This document shows, one piece after another, positions 46,762-59,088 of a DNA stretch of 64,000 nt. Both the position numbers and the translations under genes were made by a program. Numbering within the stretch: the stretch's first letter is position 1; every line of letters begins with the position of its first letter. The notes beneath the pieces were generated by a model. The model ran no database searches. It was not told the origin of the DNA and saw only the letters and a program-made list of their open reading frames with translations. The stretch comes from Streptococcus marimammalium DSM 18627 (lineage in GTDB: Bacteria; Bacillota; Bacilli; Lactobacillales; Streptococcaceae), in the NCBI RefSeq assembly GCF_000380045.1, contig NZ_KB904339.1, forward strand, positions 124,001-188,000. The letters are read 5' to 3'.

Positions 46762-47718
46762 ATGAAAAAAAATTTAAAAGTCAATCTTCTTTGGAGTCTC
46801 TTAGTTATCATCTCTTTCTTACTCGTTGCTATATTATCAAGTACAGGTTTGCTTGGCATTTATTACCTTCAAATTTTGATGGGGATTGGTATTAGTATGA
46901 TTATGGCTCTTGGAACAAATCTTGTATTAGGTTTTTCTGGGCAATTTTCTCTTGGACAAGCAGGATTCATGGCAATTGGTGCTTATGCCACAGCTATATT
47001 AACCAAATCAATGCCAACCTATGCAGGTTTTTATATTTCAATGTTTGTTGGTGTTTTAATTGCAGCGGTTGTTGCTCTTATTATTGGTATTCCGACCTTG
47101 CGATTAAAAGGAGATTACTTAGCGATTGCAACATTAGGTGCATCAGAGATTATTAGGATCATTATTGTTAATGGTGGTGAATTAACTAATGGTGCAGCTG
47201 GTTTATCAGGGATCCTCCAATACACCACTTGGCCAGTTGTCTTTCTTTTTGTTGTTCTTATCAGTATCTTAGTTTTAAACTACTTAAGAAGTCCACTTGG
47301 TCGTCAAGTGATTGCTATTAGAGAAGACGAAATTGCTTCAGAATCAATGGGCGTTAATACAACAAATATCAAAGTTTTGACTTTTGTTATAGCAGCAATG
47401 ACAGCAAGTATTGCTGGATCGCTCTATGTGGGTTATATAGGAACTGTTGTTCCTAAAGATTTTACTGTAATGAAATCGATTGAATATTTGATTATTGCTG
47501 TTTTAGGAGGATTAGGTTCTGTTACTGGAACAATTGTAGCAGCTCTTGTTTTAGGTATTTTAAACATGTTTTTGCAAAATGTTTCTGATTTACGTATGAT
47601 TATTTATTCATTAGCATTGATACTTGTTATGGTCTTTAGACCTGGAGGGCTTTTGGGGACCAAAGAATTGATTTTATCCAAATGGTTTGGAAAGAATGTT
47701 AAGGAGGTCAAAAAGTAA
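46762..47718 (+). CDS. livM: Branched-chain amino acid ABC transporter permease LivM
   Basis: This is a 318-residue permease with about nine membrane segments. The LivM hallmark GQFSLGQAGFMAIGAYATA follows the second segment, and the coupling region is VIAIREDEIASESMGVN. It is paired with LivH, and its stop overlaps the livG start. Confidence 0.95.
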   Translation: MKKNLKVNLLWSLLVIISFLLVAILSSTGLLGIYYLQILMGIGISMIMALGTNLVLGFSGQFSLGQAGFMAIGAYATAILTKSMPTYAGFYISMFVGVLIAAVVALIIGIPTLRLKGDYLAIATLGASEIIRIIIVNGGELTNGAAGLSGILQYTTWPVVFLFVVLISILVLNYLRSPLGRQVIAIREDEIASESMGVNTTNIKVLTFVIAAMTASIAGSLYVGYIGTVVPKDFTVMKSIEYLIIAVLGGLGSVTGTIVAALVLGILNMFLQNVSDLRMIIYSLALILVMVFRPGGLLGTKELILSKWFGKNVKEVKK

Positions 47719-48482
47719 TGGCACTTCTAGAAGTAAAAAATGTTACTAAAAACTTTGGCGGTTTAACGGCAGTTGGAAATGTTAGTATTGAGCTTAATAA
47801 GGGAGAACTTGTTGGTCTTATCGGGCCAAACGGTGCTGGTAAAACAACTCTATTTAATCTTTTGACAGGTGTCTATGAACCAACTGAGGGCAGTATTGTT
47901 TTAGATGGTACTGAATTGAACGGAAAAACACCCTATAAAATTGCTTCTTTAGGCTTATCAAGGACCTTTCAAAATATTCGACTCTTTAAAAATATGACTG
48001 TTCTAGACAATGTGTTGGTTGGGATGTCAAATAATGAAAGTTCAGGTTTTTTAACCTCATTATTAAGACTACCTAACTTTTATCGTAAAGAGGAAGAACT
48101 TAAAGAGAAGGCCATGTCCTTATTAGCTATTTTTGATCTTGATAAGTATAGTGATTATCTGGCTAAGAACCTTCCTTATGGTCAACAAAGACGTCTTGAG
48201 ATTGTTAGAGCTCTTGCTACAAATCCTAAAATTCTCTTTTTAGATGAACCAGCAGCGGGAATGAATCCGCAAGAAACAGCTGATTTAACAAACTTAATTA
48301 GACAAGTGAAAGAACAATTTAATATTACCATTATTCTAATTGAACATGACATGAGTCTTGTTATGGAAGTGACTGAGAGAATTTATGTTTTAGAATATGG
48401 TCGTTTGATTGCACACGGCTTACCTGAAGAAATAAAAACTAATAAACGTGTTATTGAAGCTTATTTAGGAGAGGAGGGATAA
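47718..48482 (+). CDS. livG: Branched-chain amino acid ABC transporter ATPase LivG
   Basis: This is a 254-residue ATPase with Walker A GPNGAGKTTLF, the LivG-type signature LPYGQQRRLEIVRAL and Walker B ILFLDEPAAGMNP. AAGGAGG lies before the ATG. The stop and the livF start overlap as TAATG. Confidence 0.95.
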   Translation: MALLEVKNVTKNFGGLTAVGNVSIELNKGELVGLIGPNGAGKTTLFNLLTGVYEPTEGSIVLDGTELNGKTPYKIASLGLSRTFQNIRLFKNMTVLDNVLVGMSNNESSGFLTSLLRLPNFYRKEEELKEKAMSLLAIFDLDKYSDYLAKNLPYGQQRRLEIVRALATNPKILFLDEPAAGMNPQETADLTNLIRQVKEQFNITIILIEHDMSLVMEVTERIYVLEYGRLIAHGLPEEIKTNKRVIEAYLGEEG

Positions 48483-49189
48483 TGATGTTAACTGTTAAAA
48501 ATTTATCTGTTAGCTACGGTGTTATTGAAGCTGTAAGAGATGTTTCTTTTGAAGTTAATGAAGGAGAAATTGTCAGTCTAATTGGTGCAAATGGTGCCGG
48601 TAAAACCTCTATTCTTCGAACAATTTCAGGATTAGTTAGGCCAGCCAAAGGAGAGATTTCTTTTCTTGGTGATCTTATTCATAAAATCCCAGCAAGAAAA
48701 ATTGTGGCTTCTGGCTTATCTCAAGTACCAGAAGGAAGACATGTTTTTTCGGGATTAACTGTTTTAGAAAACCTTGAAATGGGGGCTTTTTTAAAAACAA
48801 ATCGCGAGGAAAATCAAAAAAATTTGAAAAAAGTATTCTCACGTTTTCCTCGATTAGAAGAAAGAAAAAACCAAGATGCTGCAACTTTATCAGGTGGTGA
48901 GCAACAAATGTTAGCTATGGGAAGAGCTCTTATGAGTCAACCCAGATTATTACTTCTTGATGAGCCTTCAATGGGTCTTGCTCCAATTTTTATTCAAGAA
49001 ATTTTTGATATTATTTTAGATATTCAAAAACAAGGAACAACCATTTTATTGATTGAGCAAAATGCACATAAAGCTTTATCAATTGCTGATAGAGGTTATG
49101 TTTTAGAAACTGGTAGAATTGTCCTTTCAGGAACTGGTCAAGATTTATTAACATCTGATGAAGTGAAAAAAGCTTATCTAGGTGGTTAA
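48482..49189 (+). CDS. livF: Branched-chain amino acid ABC transporter ATPase LivF
   Basis: This is a 235-residue ATPase with Walker A GANGAGKTSILR, signature LSGGEQQMLAMGRAL and Walker B LLLLDEPSMGLAP. Either of two adjacent ATGs may be used. It is the last gene of the operon and is followed by a terminator six bases after the stop. Confidence 0.95.
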   Translation: MMLTVKNLSVSYGVIEAVRDVSFEVNEGEIVSLIGANGAGKTSILRTISGLVRPAKGEISFLGDLIHKIPARKIVASGLSQVPEGRHVFSGLTVLENLEMGAFLKTNREENQKNLKKVFSRFPRLEERKNQDAATLSGGEQQMLAMGRALMSQPRLLLLDEPSMGLAPIFIQEIFDIILDIQKQGTTILLIEQNAHKALSIADRGYVLETGRIVLSGTGQDLLTSDEVKKAYLGG

Positions 49190-49194
49190 AAAAT

Positions 49195-49223
49195 AAAAAC
49201 CTTATAGGTATTATAAGGTTTTT
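49195..49223. terminator. Terminator of the liv operon
   Basis: AAAAACCTTATA-GGTAT-TATAAGGTTTTT works on both strands, so it may also serve ltaS. Confidence 0.9.
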
Positions 49224-49240
49224 ATTATATTCAATTTGTT

Positions 49241-51409
49241 CTACTCAATGTTTGAATTGTTTTTCATTTCATTGCCATCTGTTTCTAAAATTTCAGCTTG
49301 TGGGGGGTTTAACTCGCTATAACTTGGAGCATTGTAGAGGTCTTGAGTTGAAGAGTTATTGTTTTGACTGTAAAGACTTGTTGACTTTTCTCCAAGTTCT
49401 TCTTCAATTTGAGTTAGAATCTCAAAGGAATTATTGTAAGAAATGACTGAAGGATCAACAGGTGTTAGGCCACTATCATGGTAAAAACGAAGAAGATCAC
49501 CTGTTTGGATACTATCACTAATATCTAGTTGTGTTTTAGCTATATATTTAATCTCATCGATGACAAGATTTGTGTTTTCATCAGGATTAGTAATCTCCTC
49601 ACCAGTGACTGTATTATATAGTCTGCCACCATAACTAGTATACTGAGGCGTAATGAAATACCCAGAAGTTCTTAATGCAACAACCTGACGATTTTCTTTA
49701 GAGAGTAAATCTTGTCCAAGTTGGATATATTGCTTTGTGTCAATTCCTAGAAGGTGTAGTAGAGTTGGGAGATTATCGATTTCACCACCATAGGTATCAC
49801 TGATAAATCCTTTATCTGTTCCAGGTATATGAATCATATAAGGAACTCTTTGGAGCATGGCATTGTCATATTCAGACCAAGTTTCAGAATCTTTACCTAG
49901 TAATTCTGCGAGGCTTGGATTTCTTGAGTTAGAAATACCATAATGGTCCCCATACAATAAGATGACAGAATTATCATAAAGGCCACTTGCTTTTAAATAA
50001 TCAAAGAAGCTTTTAACAGCTGAATCTAGATAATTAGCAGTTGCAAAATACCCATTAATGGTTTCGTCGTCTGTTTGAGCAAGAGGGAAACCAACTTCAT
50101 TTCCTGAAAGATTTTGGTAGGGGTAGTGGTTCGAAACGGTAATAAATTTGGTGTAGAAAGGTTGTTGCATCCGCTCTAAGTATTTGATGGAGTCAGAAAA
50201 CATGATTTTATCATTCAATCCGTACTGGAAGGAGTTATCATCAGTAGCTTCAGACATATAAGATTGATCAAAGAAGTAATCGTAATCTAAAGCCTTATAA
50301 ACATTATTTCTATTCCAAAAAGTAGCTATATTACCATGAAAAACAGCACTACTATAGTTGCCATTTTCAGCTAAAATATGAGGGGCAGCTTGTTGGGTAT
50401 TATCACCGCCGTATTGAACAAAGAATGAACCTTGATTAAGACCAAATAATGATGTTTCCATCAGAGTTTCAGAATCAGAAGTTTTTCCAGCTTTAACTTG
50501 ATGGAAAAAATTAGAAAAAGAAAAGGTCTGATTTGAATGGTAAAGTGAGTTGATAAAAGGTGTTACTTCGTACTCTTTGTTGTCCACTGTTAATTTGTAG
50601 TCGACTAAAAATTGTTGGAAGCTCTCTAAGTGAATAATGATAACATTACGACCCTTGGCAAGCCCAAAATAATTAGGATTTGGATTAGCGAAGTGTTGAT
50701 TCACATAAGATTTGACTGTCTCAATTTCTTCTGGTTTAGCTTCAGCACGAACTTTTTGTGTCTGGTAAGTTTGATTGGCATCGTATCCTAAAAAGGCAGT
50801 GATTCCAAGAGCTCTAACTACATAAGTATTTGAAAAACCTCTTGATAATAGTTCTGGTCTATCAATTTCTGCTAGAAAAAGATTTATTGAAAAAAACAAA
50901 GTAGACAGAGCAGTTACTGCAAAGCTGGCTCTTTTATTAAAGGGGCGATTATCAATAGAGATATGTCTTTTGATCAATAAAAAAGAAATAATAAAGACAT
51001 CAAAAAGATAAATTAAATCCCATGGGCGTAGGAGGTTAATGGCAGAGTCACCAAGACCTGCTGATACTTTACTAGTTGCTAACATAGTATTAATCGTAAT
51101 AAAATCAGAGAATTCTCTAAAGTAAATAGCATTAGCAATTAAAAGCAAGTTAAGTAGGCTATATATAATAATGGCAACACTATAAAATAGTTTTGAATTT
51201 TTAATGTAAAGAGCCAATCCAATTAATAACAAACTAATTGGAATTGGGTTGATTAGGGTTAGAAAAAATTGATAAGGATTTTCTAAACCAAGATTAAAGT
51301 CCATAGTGTTCGCCCACATTGTTTTTAACCAGTAAAAACTAAGTAAACTAAGGATAAATCCCAATCTTGTGCTCATGATATTTAAGATAAATTTCTTTAT
51401 ATTTTTCAC
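49241..51409 (-). CDS. ltaS: Lipoteichoic acid synthase family protein
   Basis: This is a 722-residue protein with five N-terminal membrane segments (to about residue 190) and an extracellular sulfatase-like domain. The nucleophile Thr is expected in KAGKTSDSETLMETSLFG, with metal ligands in VIIHLESFQ and LLYGDHYGISN. It polymerises glycerol phosphate on lipoteichoic acid. The last 70 residues are a polar Asn/Ser/Gln-rich tail with SSTQDLYNAPSYSELNPP that is not part of the enzyme fold. The ribosome site is weak (GAGGAAATAATTTTG). Confidence 0.93.
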   Translation of the reverse strand: MKNIKKFILNIMSTRLGFILSLLSFYWLKTMWANTMDFNLGLENPYQFFLTLINPIPISLLLIGLALYIKNSKLFYSVAIIIYSLLNLLLIANAIYFREFSDFITINTMLATSKVSAGLGDSAINLLRPWDLIYLFDVFIISFLLIKRHISIDNRPFNKRASFAVTALSTLFFSINLFLAEIDRPELLSRGFSNTYVVRALGITAFLGYDANQTYQTQKVRAEAKPEEIETVKSYVNQHFANPNPNYFGLAKGRNVIIIHLESFQQFLVDYKLTVDNKEYEVTPFINSLYHSNQTFSFSNFFHQVKAGKTSDSETLMETSLFGLNQGSFFVQYGGDNTQQAAPHILAENGNYSSAVFHGNIATFWNRNNVYKALDYDYFFDQSYMSEATDDNSFQYGLNDKIMFSDSIKYLERMQQPFYTKFITVSNHYPYQNLSGNEVGFPLAQTDDETINGYFATANYLDSAVKSFFDYLKASGLYDNSVILLYGDHYGISNSRNPSLAELLGKDSETWSEYDNAMLQRVPYMIHIPGTDKGFISDTYGGEIDNLPTLLHLLGIDTKQYIQLGQDLLSKENRQVVALRTSGYFITPQYTSYGGRLYNTVTGEEITNPDENTNLVIDEIKYIAKTQLDISDSIQTGDLLRFYHDSGLTPVDPSVISYNNSFEILTQIEEELGEKSTSLYSQNNNSSTQDLYNAPSYSELNPPQAEILETDGNEMKNNSNIE

Positions 51410-51644
51410 AAAATTATTTCCTCATTCTATCTATTCTTAAAAGAGTTTCATATTTAATTATAACATAAATGAGAATAGTTGAAAAAAGAAAACATCTCTT
51501 TTAAAATTGTTCTCATTTCATTGTTATTAAAAATTGTTATAGAATAGTTTGGAAAATGTTCCTACTACTATTTTAAAGGGATTCAGGGAGTAATTCACAA
51601 ACTTTTTGTAGGAAAAATATTAAATTTCTGTTATAATATAGAGT

Positions 51645-52808
51645 ATGATTAAACTTGTAGTAACCCCTTTTATTGAGAAAAAAATTAAAGAGGGTATCCA
51701 ATTGTTGGATGCTAATGATTTTGAAGACTTATCAATTGATAATCAATTGGTTGAAATCTTTTCAAAAACACAACAATTTTTAGGAGTTGCTTATCTTTCT
51801 AAGCAAAATAAAGGGATTGGTTGGTTTCTTTCCCATCAGAAACTCACTCTTGATGAAAACTATTTTAAAGCACTTCTTGAAAAAGCAAAAAAAGAACGTG
51901 ATTACTATTTTCAATCTGATTTGACAACTGCTTTTCGTGTCTTTAATCAAGATGGGGATGATTTTGGTGGTTTAACGATTGATTTATATGGTGATTATGC
52001 TGTCTTTTCGTGGTACAATCAATTTGTATACCAGTTAAAAGAAGTCATCATTTCAGCTTTTAAAGTGATTTTTCCTGAAATTAAGGGTGCTTATGAAAAA
52101 ATTCGCTTTGCTGGAATTGATTATCAATCAGCTCATCTTTATGGTCAAGAAGCACCGGAAACGTTTACTATTTTAGAAAACGGGGTTAACTATCAAGTCT
52201 TTTTAAATAAGGGATTGATGACTGGTATTTTCTTAGACCAACATGAAGTAAGAGAAGCACTGGTTAGTCATTTCTCTAGTGGTAAAAAAATATTAAACCT
52301 CTTTTCTTATACTGCGGCTTTCTCGGTCGCTGCGAGTATGGGTGGTGCTCTTGAAACAACATCAGTTGATTTGGCTAATAGATCTAAGGAAATGTCTGCA
52401 GCTCATTTTAAAGCTAATCATTTTGAGTTAACGAACCATCGATTTATTGTGATGGATGTGTTTGACTTTTTCAAGTATGCCAAACGACATCATCTTAGCT
52501 ATGATGTGATTATTATCGATCCACCTAGTTTTGCTAAAAACAAAAAAAAGATTTTTTCTGTCACTAAAGATTACCATCAATTGATTAACCAATCACTTGA
52601 TATACTTGAAGATAATGGCCTAATTATCGCTTCAACCAATGCTGCTAATCTTAGTTTGACACAATTTAAAAAAGAATTAGAAAAAGGTTTTGGGAACCAA
52701 AGACATACCTATGAGTCTCTTTACCAACTTCCATCTGATTTTAAAATAAACAAAAATGATGAAAGAAGTAATTATTTAAAAGTATTTACAATAAAGGTGA
52801 ACAAATGA
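51645..52808 (+). CDS. Class I rRNA large-subunit methyltransferase, RlmI/K-like
   Basis: This is a 387-residue SAM-dependent methyltransferase with a PUA-like N-terminal part, a central RlmI-like domain and a Rossmann domain. The SAM loop is in [18 protein letters not shown], and the catalytic loop is [12 protein letters not shown]. Homologues methylate cytosine in 23S rRNA, but the target of this member is not known. It has no clear ribosome site; a TATAAT sits seven bases before the ATG, so it may be another leaderless gene. The stop overlaps the start of aroD. Confidence 0.85.
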   Translation: MIKLVVTPFIEKKIKEGIQLLDANDFEDLSIDNQLVEIFSKTQQFLGVAYLSKQNKGIGWFLSHQKLTLDENYFKALLEKAKKERDYYFQSDLTTAFRVFNQDGDDFGGLTIDLYGDYAVFSWYNQFVYQLKEVIISAFKVIFPEIKGAYEKIRFAGIDYQSAHLYGQEAPETFTILENGVNYQVFLNKGLMTGIFLDQHEVREALVSHFSSGKKILNLFSYTAAFSVAASMGGALETTSVDLANRSKEMSAAHFKANHFELTNHRFIVMDVFDFFKYAKRHHLSYDVIIIDPPSFAKNKKKIFSVTKDYHQLINQSLDILEDNGLIIASTNAANLSLTQFKKELEKGFGNQRHTYESLYQLPSDFKINKNDERSNYLKVFTIKVNK

Positions 52809-53482
52809 AAACAGTAGTAACAATTACCCCAAAAGGGTTTGAAGAAGTCCAGCAAATGGACATTGAAAAATTCTCTGGAGCAGATGTTATTGAATGGCGA
52901 GCAGATTTTTTATCAAAAGACAATATTCTTAATGTTGCTCCCGCCATCTTTGAAAAATTTTCAGGTTTTGAAATTCTTTTTACCTTGCGTACACAAAAAG
53001 AAGGTGGCATGATAGCTTTATCTTCAGAAGAGTACGTTGCTATTTTAAAAGAAATCCAAGCCCTTTATTCGCCAGACTATATTGACTTTGAATATTTCTC
53101 CTATAAAAATGTTTTTGACGAGATGTTGGATTTTTCAAACCTTGTCTTATCCTATCATAACTACGAAGAAACACCTGAAAACATTATGGAATTATTCTCT
53201 GAATTAACAACTTTAGGACCACGAATGGTTAAAATTGCTGTAACTCCTAAGAGTGAGCAAGATGTTTTGGATCTCATGAATCTAACAAGAGGTTTTAAAA
53301 CTTTGAATCCTGAACAAGATTATGTCACTATTTCCATGGGTAAATTAGGACAATTGACACGTTTGGGTGGCTATTTAACAGGTAGCTCATGGACATTTAC
53401 TTTTATGGATGATCAAATAGCATCTGGTCAGATTTCACTTATTCATTACAAAAAAATTATGGAGATGTTAGATGCTGATTGA
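52805..53482 (+). CDS. aroD: 3-dehydroquinate dehydratase, type I
   Basis: This is a 225-residue enzyme for step three of the shikimate pathway. The EWRAD motif, the His in [10 protein letters not shown] and the Schiff-base Lys in [11 protein letters not shown] are present. It starts within ATGA shared with the preceding gene and overlaps aroE by 11 bases, so it belongs to one tight operon. Confidence 0.95.
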   Translation: MKTVVTITPKGFEEVQQMDIEKFSGADVIEWRADFLSKDNILNVAPAIFEKFSGFEILFTLRTQKEGGMIALSSEEYVAILKEIQALYSPDYIDFEYFSYKNVFDEMLDFSNLVLSYHNYEETPENIMELFSELTTLGPRMVKIAVTPKSEQDVLDLMNLTRGFKTLNPEQDYVTISMGKLGQLTRLGGYLTGSSWTFTFMDDQIASGQISLIHYKKIMEMLDAD

Positions 53483-54353
53483 TGGGAAAACTCGTCTAGC
53501 TGCAGTTATAGGAAATCCGATTAAACATTCACTGTCACCCTTTATCCATAACCTGAGTTTTCAAAAAACAGGTATTAATGGTATTTATCTTGCTTTTGAA
53601 TTAACTTTTTCTGATATTGAATTAACATTAGAAACCATTAAACGATTAAATATGTTCGGTATTAATGTTTCTATGCCTTATAAACAAGCAGTTCTTCCTT
53701 TTTTAGATTGTCTCTCCAAAGAAGCCCAATTAATGGGGGCTGTGAATACAATTTGTCATAAAGAGGGACAACTGATTGGTTATAATACAGATGGCCTTGG
53801 CTTTTTAAAGAGTCTAGAAAATCATAATAATTTTAAAATAGCAGAAAAAACAATGGTTATAATTGGTAGCGGTAGCGCAGCTACCGCTATTATTGTGCAA
53901 GCAGCTATTGAGGATGTAAAAAAAATTATTATTTTTACCAAGGAGTCTTATCTTAAGGAAACAAAACAAAAGATGACCTTACTGGCTAAAAAGACCAGAA
54001 CAGTTATTTTAACCTATGCCTTATCACAAAAAAAAATATTTGAAGCAGTTATTTTAAGTGCTGATTTATTGGTCAATACTACTCGTATAGGAATGGATGG
54101 TAAAAGCTTAGCTCTTCCTAGTCATGATGTGAGATTACCTAAAAATCTCTTAGTGGCTGATATTATTTATTATCCACTTGAGACGCCTCTAATCGCTTAT
54201 GCTAAAAAACAAGGTTTGAAAACTTTGAATGGATTAGGTATGCTTTTATATCAAGCATCAATTTCTTTTGAATTGTGGACAAATGAGAAAATGCCGGTTC
54301 AAGAAATTTTACCATTGTTAGAAGAGTATTCTCAGCAGTCCTTAGGAGTCTAA
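53472..54353 (+). CDS. aroE: Shikimate dehydrogenase
   Basis: This is a 293-residue enzyme that reduces 3-dehydroshikimate with NADPH. Substrate motif NPIKHSLSP, catalytic Lys in [17 protein letters not shown], and NADP loop IGSGSAATA (slightly altered from GAGGAA) are seen. It is coupled to aroB through TAATG. Confidence 0.95.
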   Translation: MLIDGKTRLAAVIGNPIKHSLSPFIHNLSFQKTGINGIYLAFELTFSDIELTLETIKRLNMFGINVSMPYKQAVLPFLDCLSKEAQLMGAVNTICHKEGQLIGYNTDGLGFLKSLENHNNFKIAEKTMVIIGSGSAATAIIVQAAIEDVKKIIIFTKESYLKETKQKMTLLAKKTRTVILTYALSQKKIFEAVILSADLLVNTTRIGMDGKSLALPSHDVRLPKNLLVADIIYYPLETPLIAYAKKQGLKTLNGLGMLLYQASISFELWTNEKMPVQEILPLLEEYSQQSLGV

Positions 54354-55426
54354 TGATGAAAATACATGTTAATCTTACTAGTCATCCCTACGATATTCTT
54401 ATAGAAAAAGATGGCCTTTATCGTGTTGGAGAATGGGTATCATCTCTTTGGCAACCACAAAAAATCGTTATTATTTCAGATAATCTTGTGGCTACTTTAT
54501 ATGCAAAACATGTGAAATTGCAGTTGGAGAATCAAGGCTTTCAAGTGGCTGTTTTTGAATTTTTAGCTGGTGAACAATCAAAAAATTTAATAACAGTAGA
54601 AAAGATATATGACTTTTTGTCTTCATTTGGAATAAGTAAAACAGATGGTATTATCGCTCTTGGTGGTGGTGTTGTTGGTGATTTAGCAGGGTTTGTTGCT
54701 TCAACTTATATGAGAGGTCTTCATTTTTTACAAATTCCAACCAGTCTTATTGCTCAAGTAGATGCTTCTATTGGTGGTAAAACGGGTGTTAACACTAAAA
54801 CCGCTAAAAATTTATTGGGAACCTTTCATCAACCAGATGGAGTTTTAATTGACCCAGAAGTTTTAAAAACTCTAGGTGAACGTGAATTGATTGAAGGAAT
54901 GGGTGAGGTGATTAAATGTGCTTTGATTGCTGATACTAACCTTTGGCAATTATTAGAGGAGATGGCAGGAACAAGAGAGTGTATTTTGAAAAATGCTGAA
55001 CGTCTTATCTATCAATCCTGTCAAGTTAAAAAAGAATTTGTTCTAGCAGATGAATATGACATTGGTTTAAGGCATTTTCTTAATTTTGGTCACACGATTG
55101 GTCATGCTATAGAGCAAACGGCTGGTTATGGTGAGATTTATCACGGTGAAGCTGTTGCGATGGGCATGATACAAGTCGCTAAAATAGCTGAAGAAAAAGG
55201 ATTAATGGCTAAAGGTATTTCTAATGAAATAAAAACCATGTGTCAGAAATTTGGTCTACCTGTTGCCCCTTTAAAATGGGATAAAGAAAAGTTGTATCAA
55301 GCTATCACACATGACAAAAAAGTAAATGGTAAACAATTAAAACTGGTTCTTGTTTCAGAAAAAGGGCAAGCAAAGATGGAGTCAATTGCTTTAGAAGATG
55401 TTAGAGATTATTTGGAGAAAAAATGA
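54353..55426 (+). CDS. aroB: 3-dehydroquinate synthase
   Basis: This is a 357-residue enzyme that closes the ring of DAHP. NAD site [19 protein letters not shown], and metal ligands in [10 protein letters not shown] and [13 protein letters not shown] are seen. Two adjacent ATGs could start it. Its end overlaps the start of aroC (ATGA). Confidence 0.96.
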   Translation: MMKIHVNLTSHPYDILIEKDGLYRVGEWVSSLWQPQKIVIISDNLVATLYAKHVKLQLENQGFQVAVFEFLAGEQSKNLITVEKIYDFLSSFGISKTDGIIALGGGVVGDLAGFVASTYMRGLHFLQIPTSLIAQVDASIGGKTGVNTKTAKNLLGTFHQPDGVLIDPEVLKTLGERELIEGMGEVIKCALIADTNLWQLLEEMAGTRECILKNAERLIYQSCQVKKEFVLADEYDIGLRHFLNFGHTIGHAIEQTAGYGEIYHGEAVAMGMIQVAKIAEEKGLMAKGISNEIKTMCQKFGLPVAPLKWDKEKLYQAITHDKKVNGKQLKLVLVSEKGQAKMESIALEDVRDYLEKK

Positions 55427-56589
55427 GATATTTTACTGCGGGTGAATCTCACGGCCCACATTTAACAGCCATTATTGAAGGTATCCCAGCAGGTCTTTTT
55501 TTGAATGCTGATGATATTAATAAGGAATTACAAAGACGCCAAAAAGGTTATGGTAGAGGTGATAGAATGTTGATTGAATCTGATCGCATCGAGATAACAT
55601 CAGGTGTTCGACATGGATTGACTTTAGGAAGTCCAATCACTTTAACTATGCCAAATAAAGATTTTAATCATTGGTCTCAGGTTATGGCTGTTCATGAGAT
55701 TGAGGAGCATAAAAAGTACCTACGTCAGTTAACCAAACCTCGTCCTGGCCATGCAGACTTGGTTGGTGGAATGAAGTATGGTTTTTCTGATTTGAGAAAT
55801 ACGCTGGAGCGATCTAGTGCGCGTGAAACAGCTATGAGAGTAGCTATTGGTGCAGTGGCAAAAAGACTTTTGGAAGAATTATCAATCACAGTCTTTCATC
55901 ATATCACTATTTTTGGTGGTATGACTATTGATCTTTCAGATGAGTTGACCTATCAAGAGATAAAGATAAAAGCTGGACAATCAGACCTTTCGATTGCTAA
56001 TGAAGCTTTTGAAATGGCTATTAAAGAACAAATTGACAATATCAAAAAACAAGGAGACACACTAGGTGGTGTTATTGAAACGATTGCTCTAGGAGTTCCA
56101 GCTGGACTGGGTTCTTATGTGCAGTGGGATCGAAAACTAGACGGTAAACTAGCCCAGGCCGTTTTATCGATTAATGCCTTTAAAGGTGTCGAATTTGGAC
56201 TGGGTTTTGAATCTGCTCATCTAACGGGTAGCCAGGTTATGGATGAGATTGTCTGGGAGAAAGAGACAGGTTATAGTCGAAAAACTAACCGTTTAGGAGG
56301 CTTTGAAGGTGGCATGACAAATGGCCAACCCCTGATTATTAAGGGAGTGATGAAGCCTATTCCAACGCTTTATAAACCCTTGATGACCATTGATATCAAA
56401 ACTCATAAACCGTATAAGGCAAGTGTAGAACGAAGTGATATAACGGCTCTTCCTGCAGCAGGTGTTGTCATGGAAAATGTTGTTGCTACTGTTCTTGCTT
56501 CTGAGATTTTAGAAACATTTGCTTCTGATAATATGACAGCCCTTAAACAATCTTTTAACAGCTATAAGGAAAGATTAAAATTATTTTAA
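55423..56589 (+). CDS. aroC: Chorismate synthase
   Basis: This is a 388-residue FMN-dependent enzyme that makes chorismate. It has the N-terminal GESHGPHL, the RxSAR-type motif [11 protein letters not shown] and the C-terminal [16 protein letters not shown]. It needs reduced FMN. It ends this run of four overlapping aro genes; in S. pneumoniae tyrA comes next, but here it does not. Confidence 0.96.
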   Translation: MRYFTAGESHGPHLTAIIEGIPAGLFLNADDINKELQRRQKGYGRGDRMLIESDRIEITSGVRHGLTLGSPITLTMPNKDFNHWSQVMAVHEIEEHKKYLRQLTKPRPGHADLVGGMKYGFSDLRNTLERSSARETAMRVAIGAVAKRLLEELSITVFHHITIFGGMTIDLSDELTYQEIKIKAGQSDLSIANEAFEMAIKEQIDNIKKQGDTLGGVIETIALGVPAGLGSYVQWDRKLDGKLAQAVLSINAFKGVEFGLGFESAHLTGSQVMDEIVWEKETGYSRKTNRLGGFEGGMTNGQPLIIKGVMKPIPTLYKPLMTIDIKTHKPYKASVERSDITALPAAGVVMENVVATVLASEILETFASDNMTALKQSFNSYKERLKLF

Positions 56590-56662
56590 CTTATTTTACT
56601 AATTAGAAAGTTGTTTAATATTTTTATACTATATGATAAAAGCTAAAAAATAAGGAATATGT

Positions 56663-56708
56663 TATAATGATAAGGATAATTAATCACTTGATTAATAAGA
56701 CTTATCAT
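56663..56708 (+). promoter_or_regulatory. Promoter with nested inverted repeats before the YlbF-family gene
   Basis: A TATAAT at 56663-56668 merges into ATGATAAG...CTTATCAT (56667-56674 and 56701-56708), inside which lies ATTAATCA...TGATTAAT. The repeats could be an operator, or a hairpin just before the ribosome site AAAGGAG. Confidence 0.4.
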
Positions 56709-56721
56709 AAAGGAGAAAACT

Positions 56722-57063
56722 ATGTCAGTAAATATCTATGACCTTGCTAATTCACTTGAAAGAGGCATTCGTGGTTTAGAGGAATATAAAGCAGTTGTTG
56801 CTGCTAAAAAAGAAGTAGATGCTAATGAGGATGCTAAAGCTTTATGGCAAGAATTTTTAGAAGCACAACAAAAAATCCAATCCATGATGACAACTGGACA
56901 AATGCCTGGTCAAGAAGAACAAAAAACTTTACAGGAACTAGGAGAAAAAATTGAAAAAAATGAACTCCTTAAGCATTTCTTTGATAATCAGCAACGTTTA
57001 TCCGTTTATATTCAAGATATTGAAAAAATTATCTTTAAACCATTACAAGAATTAGCAGAATAA
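56722..57063 (+). CDS. YlbF/YmcA family protein
   Basis: This is a 113-residue all-helical protein ([25 protein letters not shown]; a Gln-rich loop with [12 protein letters not shown]-terminal [10 protein letters not shown]). In Bacillus such proteins act with RNase Y in mRNA processing and in development; the streptococcal role is not clear. AAAGGAG precedes the ATG. It separates aroC from aroA. Confidence 0.85.
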   Translation: MSVNIYDLANSLERGIRGLEEYKAVVAAKKEVDANEDAKALWQEFLEAQQKIQSMMTTGQMPGQEEQKTLQELGEKIEKNELLKHFFDNQQRLSVYIQDIEKIIFKPLQELAE

Positions 57064-57153
57064 AATCTATTAAAACATCTTAATGTTGAGTTTTCTCTCA
57101 CATTTTAGGTGTTTTTGTTTATTGTCTAAATGATAAGTCATATAAAATAGTAA

Positions 57154-58927
<1,774 letters not shown>

Positions 58928-58987
58928 CACTAAAAAAGAAAAAACAGCCAATAACCTTGTAGTAATAGCTTGTTTTACTGTGAATAG

Positions 58988-59016
58988 TTGACAGTTCCTT
59001 AAAATCAGTATAAAAT
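58988..59016 (+). promoter_or_regulatory. Promoter of the LCP gene
   Basis: TTGACA, 17 bases, TAAAAT. It shows that the LCP gene is not simply the end of the aro operon. Confidence 0.8.
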
Positions 59017-59088
59017 TTTAAATGATTGTGGGACAATTGAAAAAAATTCATCGTGTCACAGAAAAAAAAGTACAGATAGGAAAAAGCA

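Noticed and set aside
59030-59065. Imperfect inverted repeat TGTGGGACA...TGTGTCACA before the LCP gene
   Set aside because: Only seven of nine positions match and no known operator fits.
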